Shown in pieces: positions 52,624 to 63,068 of a stretch of DNA of 64,000 bases. Below the pieces are notes generated by a model, which saw nothing but the letters and a program-made list of their open reading frames with translations, was not told the DNA's origin and searched no databases. The first letter of the stretch is position 1. Each line of letters opens with the position of its first letter. The position numbers and the translations under genes are program-made. Source of the DNA: Usnea hakonensis (lineage: Eukaryota > Ascomycota > Lecanoromycetes > Lecanorales > Parmeliaceae); NCBI GenBank assembly GCA_013423325.1, contig BLJB01000051.1:1-64000 (forward strand), in the 5' to 3' direction.

Positions 52624-55600
52624 TCATCCGTCATCACTGTCATCCTGCACCACTTTCCTCTGACCTCTACGCTGTAAAATTTTGTGACCTGTTTGCTCAC
52701 TCGGTCTCTTTGTAAAGGCCATCCGCCTCCCAGGTCCGCCACTTTGGACTATCGAACCAAACTCTGGAAGACCATCGTCCGAATCAGCATCGATATGGAT
52801 CGACCCTCCTCCCGAGTCACCAAATGATCTATCGTCCACCTGCAACAACCGCTGTGAGGAGATGATAGCCACATCTCTTTCTTCGTCCATATCGTCATTG
52901 AGGAAATCTTTCAAGCTATCGTCAGATGCTAGCTCGTCGGCGGAAGATTTGGCGCTGGATGTAGCCCTCCGAATCGGAACTTGCCTGCATGTCGCGGGCG
53001 ATCTTCTGAACGGCGGTTCTATCGTTGAGGCTTTGCTCCCACTTGAAGACTGTGAGGCAGGTCCATTTGTTGACGGGAGCCCGAAGTGCGAAGCCCGCTT
53101 CTTCGCCTGCACCTGACCAGCCTTCTCATCTTCAGAATGTAGATTTTTCTCGTACCATTCATGTATGTTCGGCGAAATACAGTGAATTTTTTCCAGCATG
53201 CTGACCGTCCTTTTTGTAAGACGACTATGACCAAGATGCTTGGTGGGGCGCAAAGACCTTTGCAAGTTCGGGAAAGCATCTACGCGAGGTACTTCGACAG
53301 TCTGAGGCGTGTCACCCTTGATGTCTAGATATCGACGCTCGAATTCTCTCTCTTGGACTGGAGTCAACAGTATTTCCTCAAGCAATGGTAATGGTTCAGG
53401 TGACGGGAGGATTGGGCGACCTTTCTTTGGCAGACCCCTCGCAGACCGCGCATCCAGGATTTCTTCATCCTCTCCCAGGTGAGACGCTTTCATAAACCCA
53501 GTACGCACGCCATCTGGCATATGGAATTTCTTGGCAGGTTTCTTCGGCGGCTTTCGACCTCTCTTGGTAGGTTCGGGTAGGTCCGCCTGGGTATTTTCGG
53601 GAGGTATTTCGATGAATTTCTTGTCTACGACTGGCATAATTTCTCGAGGAACAATCCTTCTCGACTCTTCGTCATGGAAACTGAACCTTGTGCCCGAGGC
53701 AATCTCTTTCTGCATCTTCTCATAGTTGTCCTTGGCTTTGATGAAATTGTCCTCTTCTTTGCCTTTCATCAACGTCACAACAATGTTCCCAGCTCGCTTT
53801 CTACCTGTGCGTCCCATGCGTTGTAACATCCTAATTGGCGAAGCCGAGGCATCATAGCAAACGATCAAATCGACTTCCCCAATGTCCAAACCTTCCTCGC
53901 CTATAGAGGTGGCTACGAGCGTATTGAAAATACCCGTCTGGAACTTTTGAATGATGTCCAACTGTTTTCTTTGATCCATTCCATCGGAACCCTTAGAGTT
54001 CGCTTGCCCAACGAAAACATGAGGTCTGATCATCGGTTCGCTGCGTTTCAAAACCCGAGCAATCTCTTCTGCACTGTCCCGATAATGTGAGAAAATCATG
54101 ACCCGAGTACTCGAGGGGTCTGAAGCTCCTCGTCCTTCACCAGCGTCCAGAAAATGATTCATTACAACACTTTGTAGATATTCGAGCTTCGGATGACCAA
54201 CAAAATCGGGTTTGTTAACCCAGATCTGGACTCTTGACATCATAGTCTGAAAAGGCTGACTCTCATTGATCTGATTAGCGTAATTGCCACCTTTTTTGCC
54301 ATTGTTGTGAAGCTCATTTCTGAAGGCCAAGACTTTGTGATAAAAAGGACCTATGCCGTGAAATTTGAGTAGTTCGATTCCGTGAGATAAACTAGCAAGG
54401 AGAGAAAAGATGGTGTTGACCATGCCCTTGATCCCCATGGTGGCTTTTCTTCCAGCATCAGAGCTCATCCATTTTGTTCGGGCTTGATTGCAGCCATAAG
54501 GGGTCAAATTCATTGGGTCCCTGACCCAGTACGCATTCATGCCTGTCAGCTTGTCAAGAACTGGTTGTAAAGCCTTTGCAAATAGCTCCATGACCATGAC
54601 CATCTCGTCAGAGTTCTCAAACAAGATGGTCTCGATTTTGCGAGAGTGCACGTATTGGCGAATATCGATCGATTCCTCTGTTCTGATCTCGACCCTCGAG
54701 ATGCCGAGGCCGTCAATGACTTCTTGAACTTTCTCAATGGATGCTCCTGGTGTCGCCGTCAATGCCAGCACCCGAAAGCTCGAATTGAAGCGCTTCAAAA
54801 ATTTGACAACTTCTACATAAGCGTAGCCCCCAGTGGCGCGGTGGGCTTCATCAACAATAAGGAGCACGAGTCTTTTTGGATCGCAAATGCCTGTCTTCAG
54901 GTCATTCGTGATGGTTTGAGGAGTCATGAAGAAGACTCTCTTGCTTCGCCATTCCTCTGCACGGAGTCCAGGTGAGATCCCGCCAGTCAGCATCGTCGTG
55001 GCCGATCGTGGAATGCCCGCAACGTCGAAACAAGCTTTGACTTGCTGAGACACGAGAGGCTTTGTGGGAGCTACAAACACGATCTGTGAATCGTTGGTCC
55101 ATCGAAACCAATTGAGCATAATAGTTGCCGCTATGAAAGTCTTGCCCAGTCCGGTTGGTAAAGCAACGAGCGTATTGTGGTAAAGACTTTTGTGAACAAT
55201 GCTGTACTGATAATCACGAATAGTGCCTAGGTTTGTCGGATACACCCACGTGGTCAAGGCCTCTCGATCTAATTTATGGTGAGTTAGGGGTTCTTCCCTG
55301 TTTGCCATCGGCCAATTATGTACTCTTGTCGACTGTGTTGATGTATTCACCTCTTGAGCCTGGGTCCCGAATAAAGTTGTTTGGCGAAGATTCCCAAGAG
55401 GCGCAACTAATTTCTGATGGGGCATGGTGGTCTGAGATGGGTATTCTCCCTGAGATGAGATCACAATCGTCTCTCGAGGCCCACCTACAGAGCCTTTGAT
55501 GGTGGAGAAGGCGTCCGGGGGAAGATCAGCTAGCAGATCATCGTAACCTTCATCCAATTCAAACTCATCGTTAGCCTCGCTTTGATCTCGGTCATCTTCT

Positions 55601-56067
55601 CCAGTATATTTGCTTGTCCCAGCGGGAACAGCACCCGCAGGTGACACTTTGGACAACTGTAGCTTGACATGTCCACGTTGACCAGTTGTTGGTGGTGGAG
55701 ACGGCTTCCTTGCTTTGCGCCAATGAAATTGATCGATTCGGTAAGGACTTGATGACCTCTGAGGTGGTTGGGTAAAGAAGGTGTCACCGGGCAATTTCGA
55801 GTTCTTCGGAATGTGAATCTTGAACCTCGTCTTAGGCTTTGAGTTGTCTCCATCTTCGTTCTCCTTGTTCTCTGCCCCATGAATAGCTGGGGCTACAGTA
55901 TCGGGAGAAGCGAAGGAGCCGTCAGCCCCGGTCGAATCACTTTCTGTATCAGTGCCATATTCGGGCGAGTTGAGTTTTCGTCGCTTGCTAGGATGTTGGT
56001 TGAATTGAAAAGAAGCATCATCCTCATCATTAAAACCCCTAACACCCTCGGGTGCCATGAATATCAT
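52624..56067 (-). CDS. MPH1: ATP-dependent DNA helicase MPH1 (FANCM family)
   Basis: Single exon, 1147 aa. Mph1 is a 3'-5' DEAH helicase that unwinds D-loops and remodels stalled forks in error-free repair, nuclear. The first ~240 residues are charged and low-complexity. Core motifs: RDYQYSIVHKSLYHNTLVAL, PTGLGKT (Walker A, ~304-310), FVAPTKPLVSQQ, TPQTITNDL, VDEAHRATGGYAY (motif II), VLALTATPG (III), then the Mph1-specific helical insert, VMIFSHYRDSAEEIARVL, FVGQAN, VATSIGEEGLDIGEVDLIVC and RMLQRMGRTGRKR (VI). The C-terminal third is disordered. Either ATG 56067 or 56058 could start; the first is used. Intron-free. Confidence 0.96.
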   Translation of the reverse strand: MIFMAPEGVRGFNDEDDASFQFNQHPSKRRKLNSPEYGTDTESDSTGADGSFASPDTVAPAIHGAENKENEDGDNSKPKTRFKIHIPKNSKLPGDTFFTQPPQRSSSPYRIDQFHWRKARKPSPPPTTGQRGHVKLQLSKVSPAGAVPAGTSKYTGEDDRDQSEANDEFELDEGYDDLLADLPPDAFSTIKGSVGGPRETIVISSQGEYPSQTTMPHQKLVAPLGNLRQTTLFGTQAQEVNTSTQSTRVHNWPMANREEPLTHHKLDREALTTWVYPTNLGTIRDYQYSIVHKSLYHNTLVALPTGLGKTFIAATIMLNWFRWTNDSQIVFVAPTKPLVSQQVKACFDVAGIPRSATTMLTGGISPGLRAEEWRSKRVFFMTPQTITNDLKTGICDPKRLVLLIVDEAHRATGGYAYVEVVKFLKRFNSSFRVLALTATPGASIEKVQEVIDGLGISRVEIRTEESIDIRQYVHSRKIETILFENSDEMVMVMELFAKALQPVLDKLTGMNAYWVRDPMNLTPYGCNQARTKWMSSDAGRKATMGIKGMVNTIFSLLASLSHGIELLKFHGIGPFYHKVLAFRNELHNNGKKGGNYANQINESQPFQTMMSRVQIWVNKPDFVGHPKLEYLQSVVMNHFLDAGEGRGASDPSSTRVMIFSHYRDSAEEIARVLKRSEPMIRPHVFVGQANSKGSDGMDQRKQLDIIQKFQTGIFNTLVATSIGEEGLDIGEVDLIVCYDASASPIRMLQRMGRTGRKRAGNIVVTLMKGKEEDNFIKAKDNYEKMQKEIASGTRFSFHDEESRRIVPREIMPVVDKKFIEIPPENTQADLPEPTKRGRKPPKKPAKKFHMPDGVRTGFMKASHLGEDEEILDARSARGLPKKGRPILPSPEPLPLLEEILLTPVQEREFERRYLDIKGDTPQTVEVPRVDAFPNLQRSLRPTKHLGHSRLTKRTVSMLEKIHCISPNIHEWYEKNLHSEDEKAGQVQAKKRASHFGLPSTNGPASQSSSGSKASTIEPPFRRSPATCRQVPIRRATSSAKSSADELASDDSLKDFLNDDMDEERDVAIISSQRLLQVDDRSFGDSGGGSIHIDADSDDGLPEFGSIVQSGGPGRRMAFTKRPSEQTGHKILQRRGQRKVVQDDSDDG

Positions 56068-57600
56068 CTACAACAGTGAGAAAACGTAAAGCCTGCTTGT
56101 GAACATTGTTTGGTACCGATCTCAGTCTCACTACGGAGTAGGGCAAAAGTAATTGACGCGCCTGTGCGCTAAGACGTGACGAGCAGGGATCCCTCGGAGG
56201 CTCGGAACGAAATCTCGGAAATTCGGGAAAAGCGAGCTGACTCTTCACTCTCAACTCGCCCTTCTTTGCCAATTTCGCCCTAGCACGGTCTGGAAGGCAA
56301 TTATAATACTTTCTCACAGAAGCCTCTTCATGGAAGCCGCTAACACATTGTAGAAGACAGCGATCTGTGAAGGTGTGACGGCTACGAGCGCACAGAACAC
56401 AGCAGCAGAGGGATGGCTCCAAAGCAAGATGTAGAGGTCTCTGAGACCGGACAGGAGAATCTCATTTTGTCTATATAACAAGTCATAGACCCTTCAGTCG
56501 ATGAGAACGCTGTGAGATTAGAATCAAAGACCCTGTCATTGTTGCTCGCTCTGCCGAGCGAGTTGCCTTCTTAGTCTCTAGGAGACCAAGAGGTATTTTC
56601 AATTAATCAGTCTCCCTACTGATCACTTTGCTCGGAGTACCACGCATCTCGAAATAAACAACTTATGGCCGCTGACCACCTTGATGATTTCCTTAGAATC
56701 AAAGCTTGCCTCCCTACATACGGAACCCGCGTAATGATCGCACGAAGCGCCAGCAAATTTGATACTGCCACTGCGCAGACTGAAAAGCAGGAGTCTTCAA
56801 ATCCTCCTTTTCTTCCTTTGTCACCCGCCAAAAAAGCGCCCTCGAGATACAATTTTCCAATTTTCTTACGCTGACATTGTTGTCATCTACCACGTATCTA
56901 TTGAGGATAATCGAGCCGTCATCGCTTCCTCCCAGCTTTCTTTATTCCAACAATCACCCAAACCTGCCACTAACGCTTCAACATTTAATCCAATAATACC
57001 CTGAACAAGCTGAGCAGGGCATAAAGACTTCGGGCCATAGACTTTGTCACAGAAGGTTGCGCATGGCTGGTGAGATGAAGCATTGGATGTTTGGAAGCGG
57101 TAATAGTAACATAGGGGATGATCCAATTGATCAGAACGACGTTGTCTGCCACCAATGCGAGTAGGTCTTGACGAGCCACACTTTGAAACTTAGGAGATCT
57201 AAAGGATACGTTGTGCCATCGGGCAAGGAAGTGCTGGACGAGATTGTGGAGGCGATATGCTGGTTAAATCTATCAATAGACAATAGAGTACTGAATAAGC
57301 AGGTTCAAATTACTTATTCGAAAGGACAGATCAGTGGTGTCAAAAGCAATGCACTGTACTGACGGCACCTTCCGAAAAGGGTTAGGGTATCCGCGGGTAA
57401 GTCCTTGGAAATACTCTATGGAGATTCAAAGAGCCATGCTGTCCTTTCGTGATATGCGACTATTGAAACCCACATATTCCCTGCGTTGCCCTTCCATTTT
57501 CATTCAACTCTAGAACCATCAGCTTTTTCTTTTTCTTTGCTATCTGTCCATTTCGAAACGTATCTAAAGCCCACTCTGTTCGGACTAGCAGCTTGACAGG
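56068..57600. other. long intergenic region (divergent promoters of MPH1 and calnexin)
   Basis: 1.5 kb with no supported gene. It includes one TACGGAGTA word (56132-56140) 65-73 bp upstream of the MPH1 ATG, and a GGGTTAGGGTA word near 57379-57390. Confidence 0.5.
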
Positions 57601-59579
57601 ATGCGTGTGAACGCTGTCCTCGCTACAGCTCTGTATTCTTCGGCTGCTTTGCTCGGTCATGCCCGAGCAGATGACACCGATGATGCTGTCGAGTCTTCAT
57701 CCACCTCAGTAGAAGAAACAAGCACTGCCTCAGTCATCGAGAAGCCTACCTTCACTGTAAGATTATCCCCATTCAAAGCAACGCAATGCGCTTGGTGGAT
57801 CCTAGCATCTGCTAACGTTTTATAGCCTTCCAACATCAAAGCAGACTTTTTCGAACAATTCACAGACGACTGGGAAAAGCGGTGGAAACCCTCCCACGCC
57901 AAGAAAGAAGACTCCAAGACAACCGAGGAATGGGCATACGTCGGCGAGTGGGCTGTTGAGGAGCCTCATGTCTTCAAAGCTATTGAGCAAGATAAGGGTC
58001 TAGTTGTAAAGAACCCAGCAGCTCACCATGCCATATCCGCCAAGTTCCCCAAGAAAATCGATAACAAGAAGAACACCCTTGTCGTCCAGTATGAGGTCAA
58101 GCTACAAAGTGAGTGTCTATCCTTCTTTCTAGCGGTTTTGAAGTGTGAAACTAATACTCCTCACAGACGGTCTTGAATGCGGTGGCGCCTACATGAAACT
58201 TCTACAAGACAACAAAGCTCTACACCAGGACGAATTTTCCAACGCTTCTCCTTACGTCATCATGTTTGGCCCCGACAAGTGCGGTGCTACGAACAAGGTA
58301 AGAAATGCTCGGTTTGGTTTGCGATGAGCCGCTCATTGACAAAACTTAGGTACACTTCATCTTCAAGCATAAGAATCCAAAGACAGGAGAATATGAGGAG
58401 AAACACCTTAAGAGCGCCCCGCCTGCCAAGATCACCAAGGGTACTACCAACCTCTACACGCTCATCGTCCACGAGAACAACGAGTTCGAAATCAAGATTA
58501 ATGGTGAATCAAGCAAAAAGGGCAGTCTTCTCGAAGACTTCACGCCATCCGTGAACCCAGAAAAGGAAATTGACGACCCCAAAGACACCAAGCCCGAGGA
58601 CTGGGTCGACGAAGCCAAAATTCCTGACCCAGAAGCTACCAAGCCTGAAGATTGGGATGAGGACGCTCCATTTGAGATCATTGATGAGGAAGCCACTAAG
58701 CCTGACGACTGGCTCGAGGATGAGCCTACCATGGTCCCAGATCCAGAGGCCGAGAAACCAGAAGATTGGGACGACGAGGAAGATGGCGACTGGATCCCAC
58801 CGATGGTACCAAACCCTAAATGTGAGGAAGTCTCTGGCTGCGGTAAATGGGAGCCACCGACCAAGAAAAACCCTGCTTACAAGGGCAAATGGACTCCCGA
58901 GTATATCGATAATCCCGCGTACAAAGGTGTTTGGGCACCAGCGAAGATCGCTAACCCTGATTACTTTGAGGACAAGACACCTGCCAAATTCGAGCCCATG
59001 GGCGCTGTAAGTACTCTGTGTTGCCCATAAACTTTAGCAACAACCTCTAATACCTCTCAGATCGGATTCGAAATATGGACAATGCAGAGCGACATTCTTT
59101 TCGACAACATCTACATTGGCCACTCCGTTGAAGACGCGGAGAAGCTCCAGGCCGAGACCTACGACGTCAAGCAAGCTATCGAAGTCGCCGAAGAGGAGGC
59201 CAGCAAGCCACCCCCAGCGAAGGAGTCGCCCAAGTCTCCGATGGATCTCAAGTTCTTGGACGACCCTATCCACTATGTCCGCGAGAAGGTTGACCTTTTC
59301 TGGGCCATCGCCAAGAATGACCCAGTCGAAGCCGTCAAGGCTCTCCCTGAAGTCGCAGGCGGAATCGGTGCATTGGCTGTGACGATCATCGCATTGTTTG
59401 TTGGTATTGTGGGCGTCTCCTCAGCGCCACCGCCAAAAGTTCAGAAGGCTGCAGAGAACGTGAAGCAGAGCGCCATGGACGTCAAAGACCAGGTCGCGGA
59501 CGCGGCTAGCACCGGCGCTGAGAAAGCTGAAGTCGAGGTTAACAAGAGAACCACGAGATCATCGGGACCTGCCGAGTAA
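57601..59579 (+). CDS. CNE1: calnexin, ER lectin chaperone
   Basis: Five exons (57601-57756, 57826-58108, 58167-58297, 58350-59006, 59061-59579) give 581 aa. Calnexin binds monoglucosylated N-glycans on folding glycoproteins. A signal peptide (MRVNAVLATALYSSAALLGHARA) precedes the lectin domain, with ECGGAYMKLL and YVIMFGPDKCG family signatures (a Cys in each). The P-domain arm shows four acidic repeats of the IxDPxxxKPEDWDE type and then GKWEPP-, GKWTPEYIDNPAYKG- and GVWAPAKIANPDY-type repeats. A transmembrane helix (~509-529, GIGALAVTIIALFVGIVGV) is followed by a ~50-residue tail without a dilysine signal. Convergent with the CaM kinase gene. Confidence 0.97.
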
Positions 59580-60145
59580 GTGTCTGCAGACGCGCGACTG
59601 GAACCTTGAACCGAGTGGCGGGAGAAGGATGAAGGATGAGGTGAGGGTGCAGATTCATCAATCCTGGTGCAAGTCCACCGGCTGCTGGGATTGATCTTGG
59701 GGTGCTGTTCTGCTACTGAGGAGTTTGTATACTATCTGTAGAGAACACTACCTTATCATAGCGAGAAAAGTTTGCACGCAGTAGCGCCGAGCACATTGTA
59801 CTTTAATTCATTCATCTTGCAATCCCTTCGTCCTCGAGAGTGTCTGAAAAGAATGTTTGATATAACTTGATGCAAAGCTTAGGTGAGAAAAGTCTCTGCG
59901 CTTGCTTCGCTTTATCCAGACGTGTCTAACGACCGCTGTGCTCATCGAACCGTGCCGTGCAAGAAGCTTCCAATAACGCCAATACTGACTTGGTATCAAG
60001 AGACGAGCCAAGGAAAACCCAGTAGGAGAGACAAGCTACAAGGAACCTCTGATGAAGAAACCCCTAGCAATCGAACCGATCATCTAACCAAGGGGTGTGA
60101 GAGAAAATGAGTAGCCGGCAATGCGTGCATTCGCGGGCACCTTGA
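59580..60145. other. intergenic, convergent 3' flanks
   Basis: No gene supported between the calnexin and kinase stop codons. Confidence 0.55.
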
Positions 60146-61794
60146 TCACCTCGGGGGGTTGTAGCTGCTTCTTTTCGCCTTCGCTTCCGCGGCCCTTGCC
60201 TCCTTTTCCCTCTCCACCTTCTCCTTCTCCTCCCTCACCTTGGCGAAGACAACCTCCCGGAAAATAGCCCCCTTGGCCACGTCGCTCAGAGTCTTCTTCT
60301 TCCCCGCGTTACTGGTCGGCAATCCAGAGCTGGCTGGACCTTTCTTCGCCAGCTTCTGCCCGGCCATTTCCGCCGAGTCCGCCGGGATGTCGGGTTGACT
60401 CAACGTGCCGTCTTCGTCTTCCGGGTCTTGCATTTTGAGCGCCTCGATGCGGTTGGCGAGTTTGATGACGTTGATGCCGCGCTTGAGACGAGCCTTGGCC
60501 ATGATGGCGCGGAATTCGGGCAGCAAATCAAAGTCCGTGGCCGTCTTGCCTGTCAACCAGACATCTTGGAGGGCTTCTTCACTGGTGAGTCGCTTGCTAG
60601 GATCCGGTTGCAGCAAGCTGACGATGAAATCTTTGGCGTCCGAACTGACGTCTTTCCAATATCGGCCGTGGAAGACGATACGCCCACTTTTGCATTCTTC
60701 GATTAGATCTGCTACGTTTTCACTGCGGAAGGGCGAGTAGCCACATAGCAGAGTGTAGGTGATAACGCCTAGGGACCACATGTCGACGGGCTTGCCGTGG
60801 CCTTGCTTCATCATGATTTCAGGGGCTGCATAACCGAAAGACCCCGCCATAGTATTTAGCATTGCGTCCTTGGAATCGAGCATTTTGGCGATGCCAAAGT
60901 CGGCCAACACGAGGGAAGAGTGGGCATCTTTGGTCAGGTAGAGGAGGTTCTCAGGCTTCAAGTCTGCGCCGCAGTCAGTAAAATGAGTGCGACAATCGTG
61001 CAGCTTGTCTGACCTCGATGAACCACGTTATTGTAATGAAGGTAGTCGACTGCCTCGAGGACTTGCTTGATCGTTTGGGAAGCGTCTTTCTCTGTAAATT
61101 TGCCGTATTCACAGATCCGGTCAAAAAGCTCTCCTCCCGTCGCCAATTGTGTAACTATATAATATTTGTCCTATACAGCGTCAGACGTCAGTATTTGTAT
61201 ATCTCAGCAATCGAGATCGACTTTCAATACCTTAGACTCGAACCAATCGTGGAATCGAACGATGTTTGGATGTTTCATTCTTTGTAGGAGAACCATCTCA
61301 TCGTAGACCATCTTCTCGTTGCCCTTTACGTTCTTCTTGAGGATAATTTTGATGGCGTATCTTTCCCCGCCACATTCTGCCTCCCTGACGATACCGTATG
61401 TCCCTGCACCCAATGTCCTACCAAATCGATATTGAGATCTTATACATGCGTGAGCACCTTCTGCAAATGGACGGTAAAAGATTCACACACTTTTTATCGT
61501 AGCTGTCTGGCTGTCCAGACAGCTTGTTCATCATATTTGAGACTATAGGGTTGGTTCGAGTCAGCGTAACTCTTTAATATAAACATCTTTTTAATAACGG
61601 TCCTGGCATCCCAGCCGTGTAAAATGCGATGGGCGCACCGTCTCGAGACCTCCTGGAGTGAGGAGGGTCAAGGTCGGGACGCTTTTCCTTTGGTGCCCCC
61701 ATGTCCACGTCTTTCCCAAGCAGCAAGGTATAGAGAGAATAGGATAAATGCAGGCGCTTAAAACGGACGCCTGGCAGGTATACTCACAACTCAT
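60146..61794 (-). CDS. cmkA: calcium/calmodulin-dependent protein kinase (CaMKI-like)
   Basis: Five exons (61788-61794, 61491-61542, 61231-61438, 61014-61170, 60146-60963) give 413 aa. The first coding exon is only 7 nt (ATGAGTT); splicing yields MSFSNMMNKLSGQPDSYDKK and then SQYRFGRTLGAGTYGIVRE, the usual fungal N-terminus. Gly loop LGAGTYGIV (29-37), Lys50 in YAIK, VVHRDLKPENLL (catalytic Asp142), DFGIAK, then MLNTMAGSFGYAAPE with Thr179, the site that upstream CaMKKs phosphorylate in this family. After the kinase domain come a basic helix (RAIMAKARLKRGINVIKLAN), the likely autoinhibitory/calmodulin segment, and a Glu/Lys-rich tail. The HRD codon pair is also split by an intron. Confidence 0.95.
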
Positions 61795-62410
61795 CTTGAA
61801 GTGAAGTTTGGCCGCGACCTCTAAGTTGATATTGGTCGTGCCTGCCTTCTCGTGCTCCCTCTTGCTGCGCGCGTTTGTAACCTCGACAGCCTTGCTACTT
61901 TCTCATTCACAGATTTAGTATGTCGCGTTGTGGAAGAAATGGAATTCTCTACAGCACAAGGGAGTCAAGATATATGGATAGGCAAGACCTCGTCGCTAAA
62001 GGTCACGAGTGTGTAGTATTGGTTATAAATAGAGAAATTTGGGAAGGAATCTGGTATTTGGATGGTCATCAAACACTCTTGCGCTGACATTTTGGCACGG
62101 CCATCCCTTGTGAGTCAGGATGAAGATCAGTCGTATGTATACAAGATAAAAGATAAACGCATTCGACTCGGAGCTGAGCTGAGGTTGGCTCCCAACTTCA
62201 CAGCCTTGTCTCGCGCGTGATGATCCCTGCCCCAGCCCCACGTTTTGGTCTTAGCGGGGCAAATGCCAAGACTTCTAGAGCGCCTCTTAAGGTACTTGTA
62301 TGAGTACATAACTTGTCAACAACGATACGAAACCCATACCTGACCCTCCTTCACACCAAATTTTCCCGCTGTTCCCTTCTTGCTCTGCTCCAAAAGAGCT
62401 GCTTGACATC
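61795..62410. other. divergent promoter region CaM kinase / small membrane protein
   Basis: 616 bp, no gene. It must carry the kinase 5' UTR and the promoter of the small gene at 62411. No known element stands out. Confidence 0.45.
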
Positions 62411-62783
62411 ATGTCCAATGAAATCCTTCTCATAGTCGGCTTCACCATCTTCTCCCTCGTCGTCACAATGGCTTGGGTCGCAGGCTACCTGGACCCGTAT
62501 CAACATATGCTTCAAGATATGCTTCTCGACAAAACCGGAGAGAATAGGGCCTCCTACGGTTTAAAAAGTATGATTGCTGCGTATCATCTCAAAAATTGTG
62601 TCATCATGGAGCGAGTGTTTGTTTACTGATGCCTTCTTCGTCACAGCCGTTCTTACCGGTCAAAAGACAGGGGACAAAGACGTTGATGCCGTGCAGGATG
62701 GAGTGGGAAGCGGAGTCGGTGGACTGGTAGGAAAAGGGGGTATAGGAGAAAGTGTTGGTAGCACGTTGAGTAAAGGCTTGTGA
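62411..62783 (+). CDS. small single-pass membrane protein, unknown function
   Basis: Two exons (62411-62567, 62647-62783; 79-nt intron) give 97 aa. The N-terminus MSNEILLIVGFTIFSLVVTM with AWVAGYLDPYQ is a hydrophobic anchor; a polar segment follows, then a Gly-rich C-terminus (DGVGSGVGGLVGKGGIGESVG). The junction adds TVLTGQKTGDKDVDAVQ without a stop. I do not recognise a named family; small Gly-tailed proteins like this occur widely in ascomycetes. ATG 62411 is first in frame after an in-frame stop region. Confidence 0.7.
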
Positions 62784-63068
62784 CTTGGTTCGATGCATAG
62801 AGTGGCAACAGAATGGCTTGATCAGCATCTAGCTTGGTTACCGGGAAGAATCAATGCAGACGGCACAGATGATAGGATGTAAAAGTCAATTGATGGTGCC
62901 ATTGATCACTCGATTTATTCAACAGTGGCAAGAGTACTCAAATACTCACAAGGCAGGTTTTAACTACGAGCTTCTACAGTTGCACCTTTATCTTTGGGAG
63001 GAGTCTAAAGAGTCCTGTGTTGCAATCCGGCTCAAGTCTGGTCTTTTTCCCCAGAAAATCTTGCAGCT

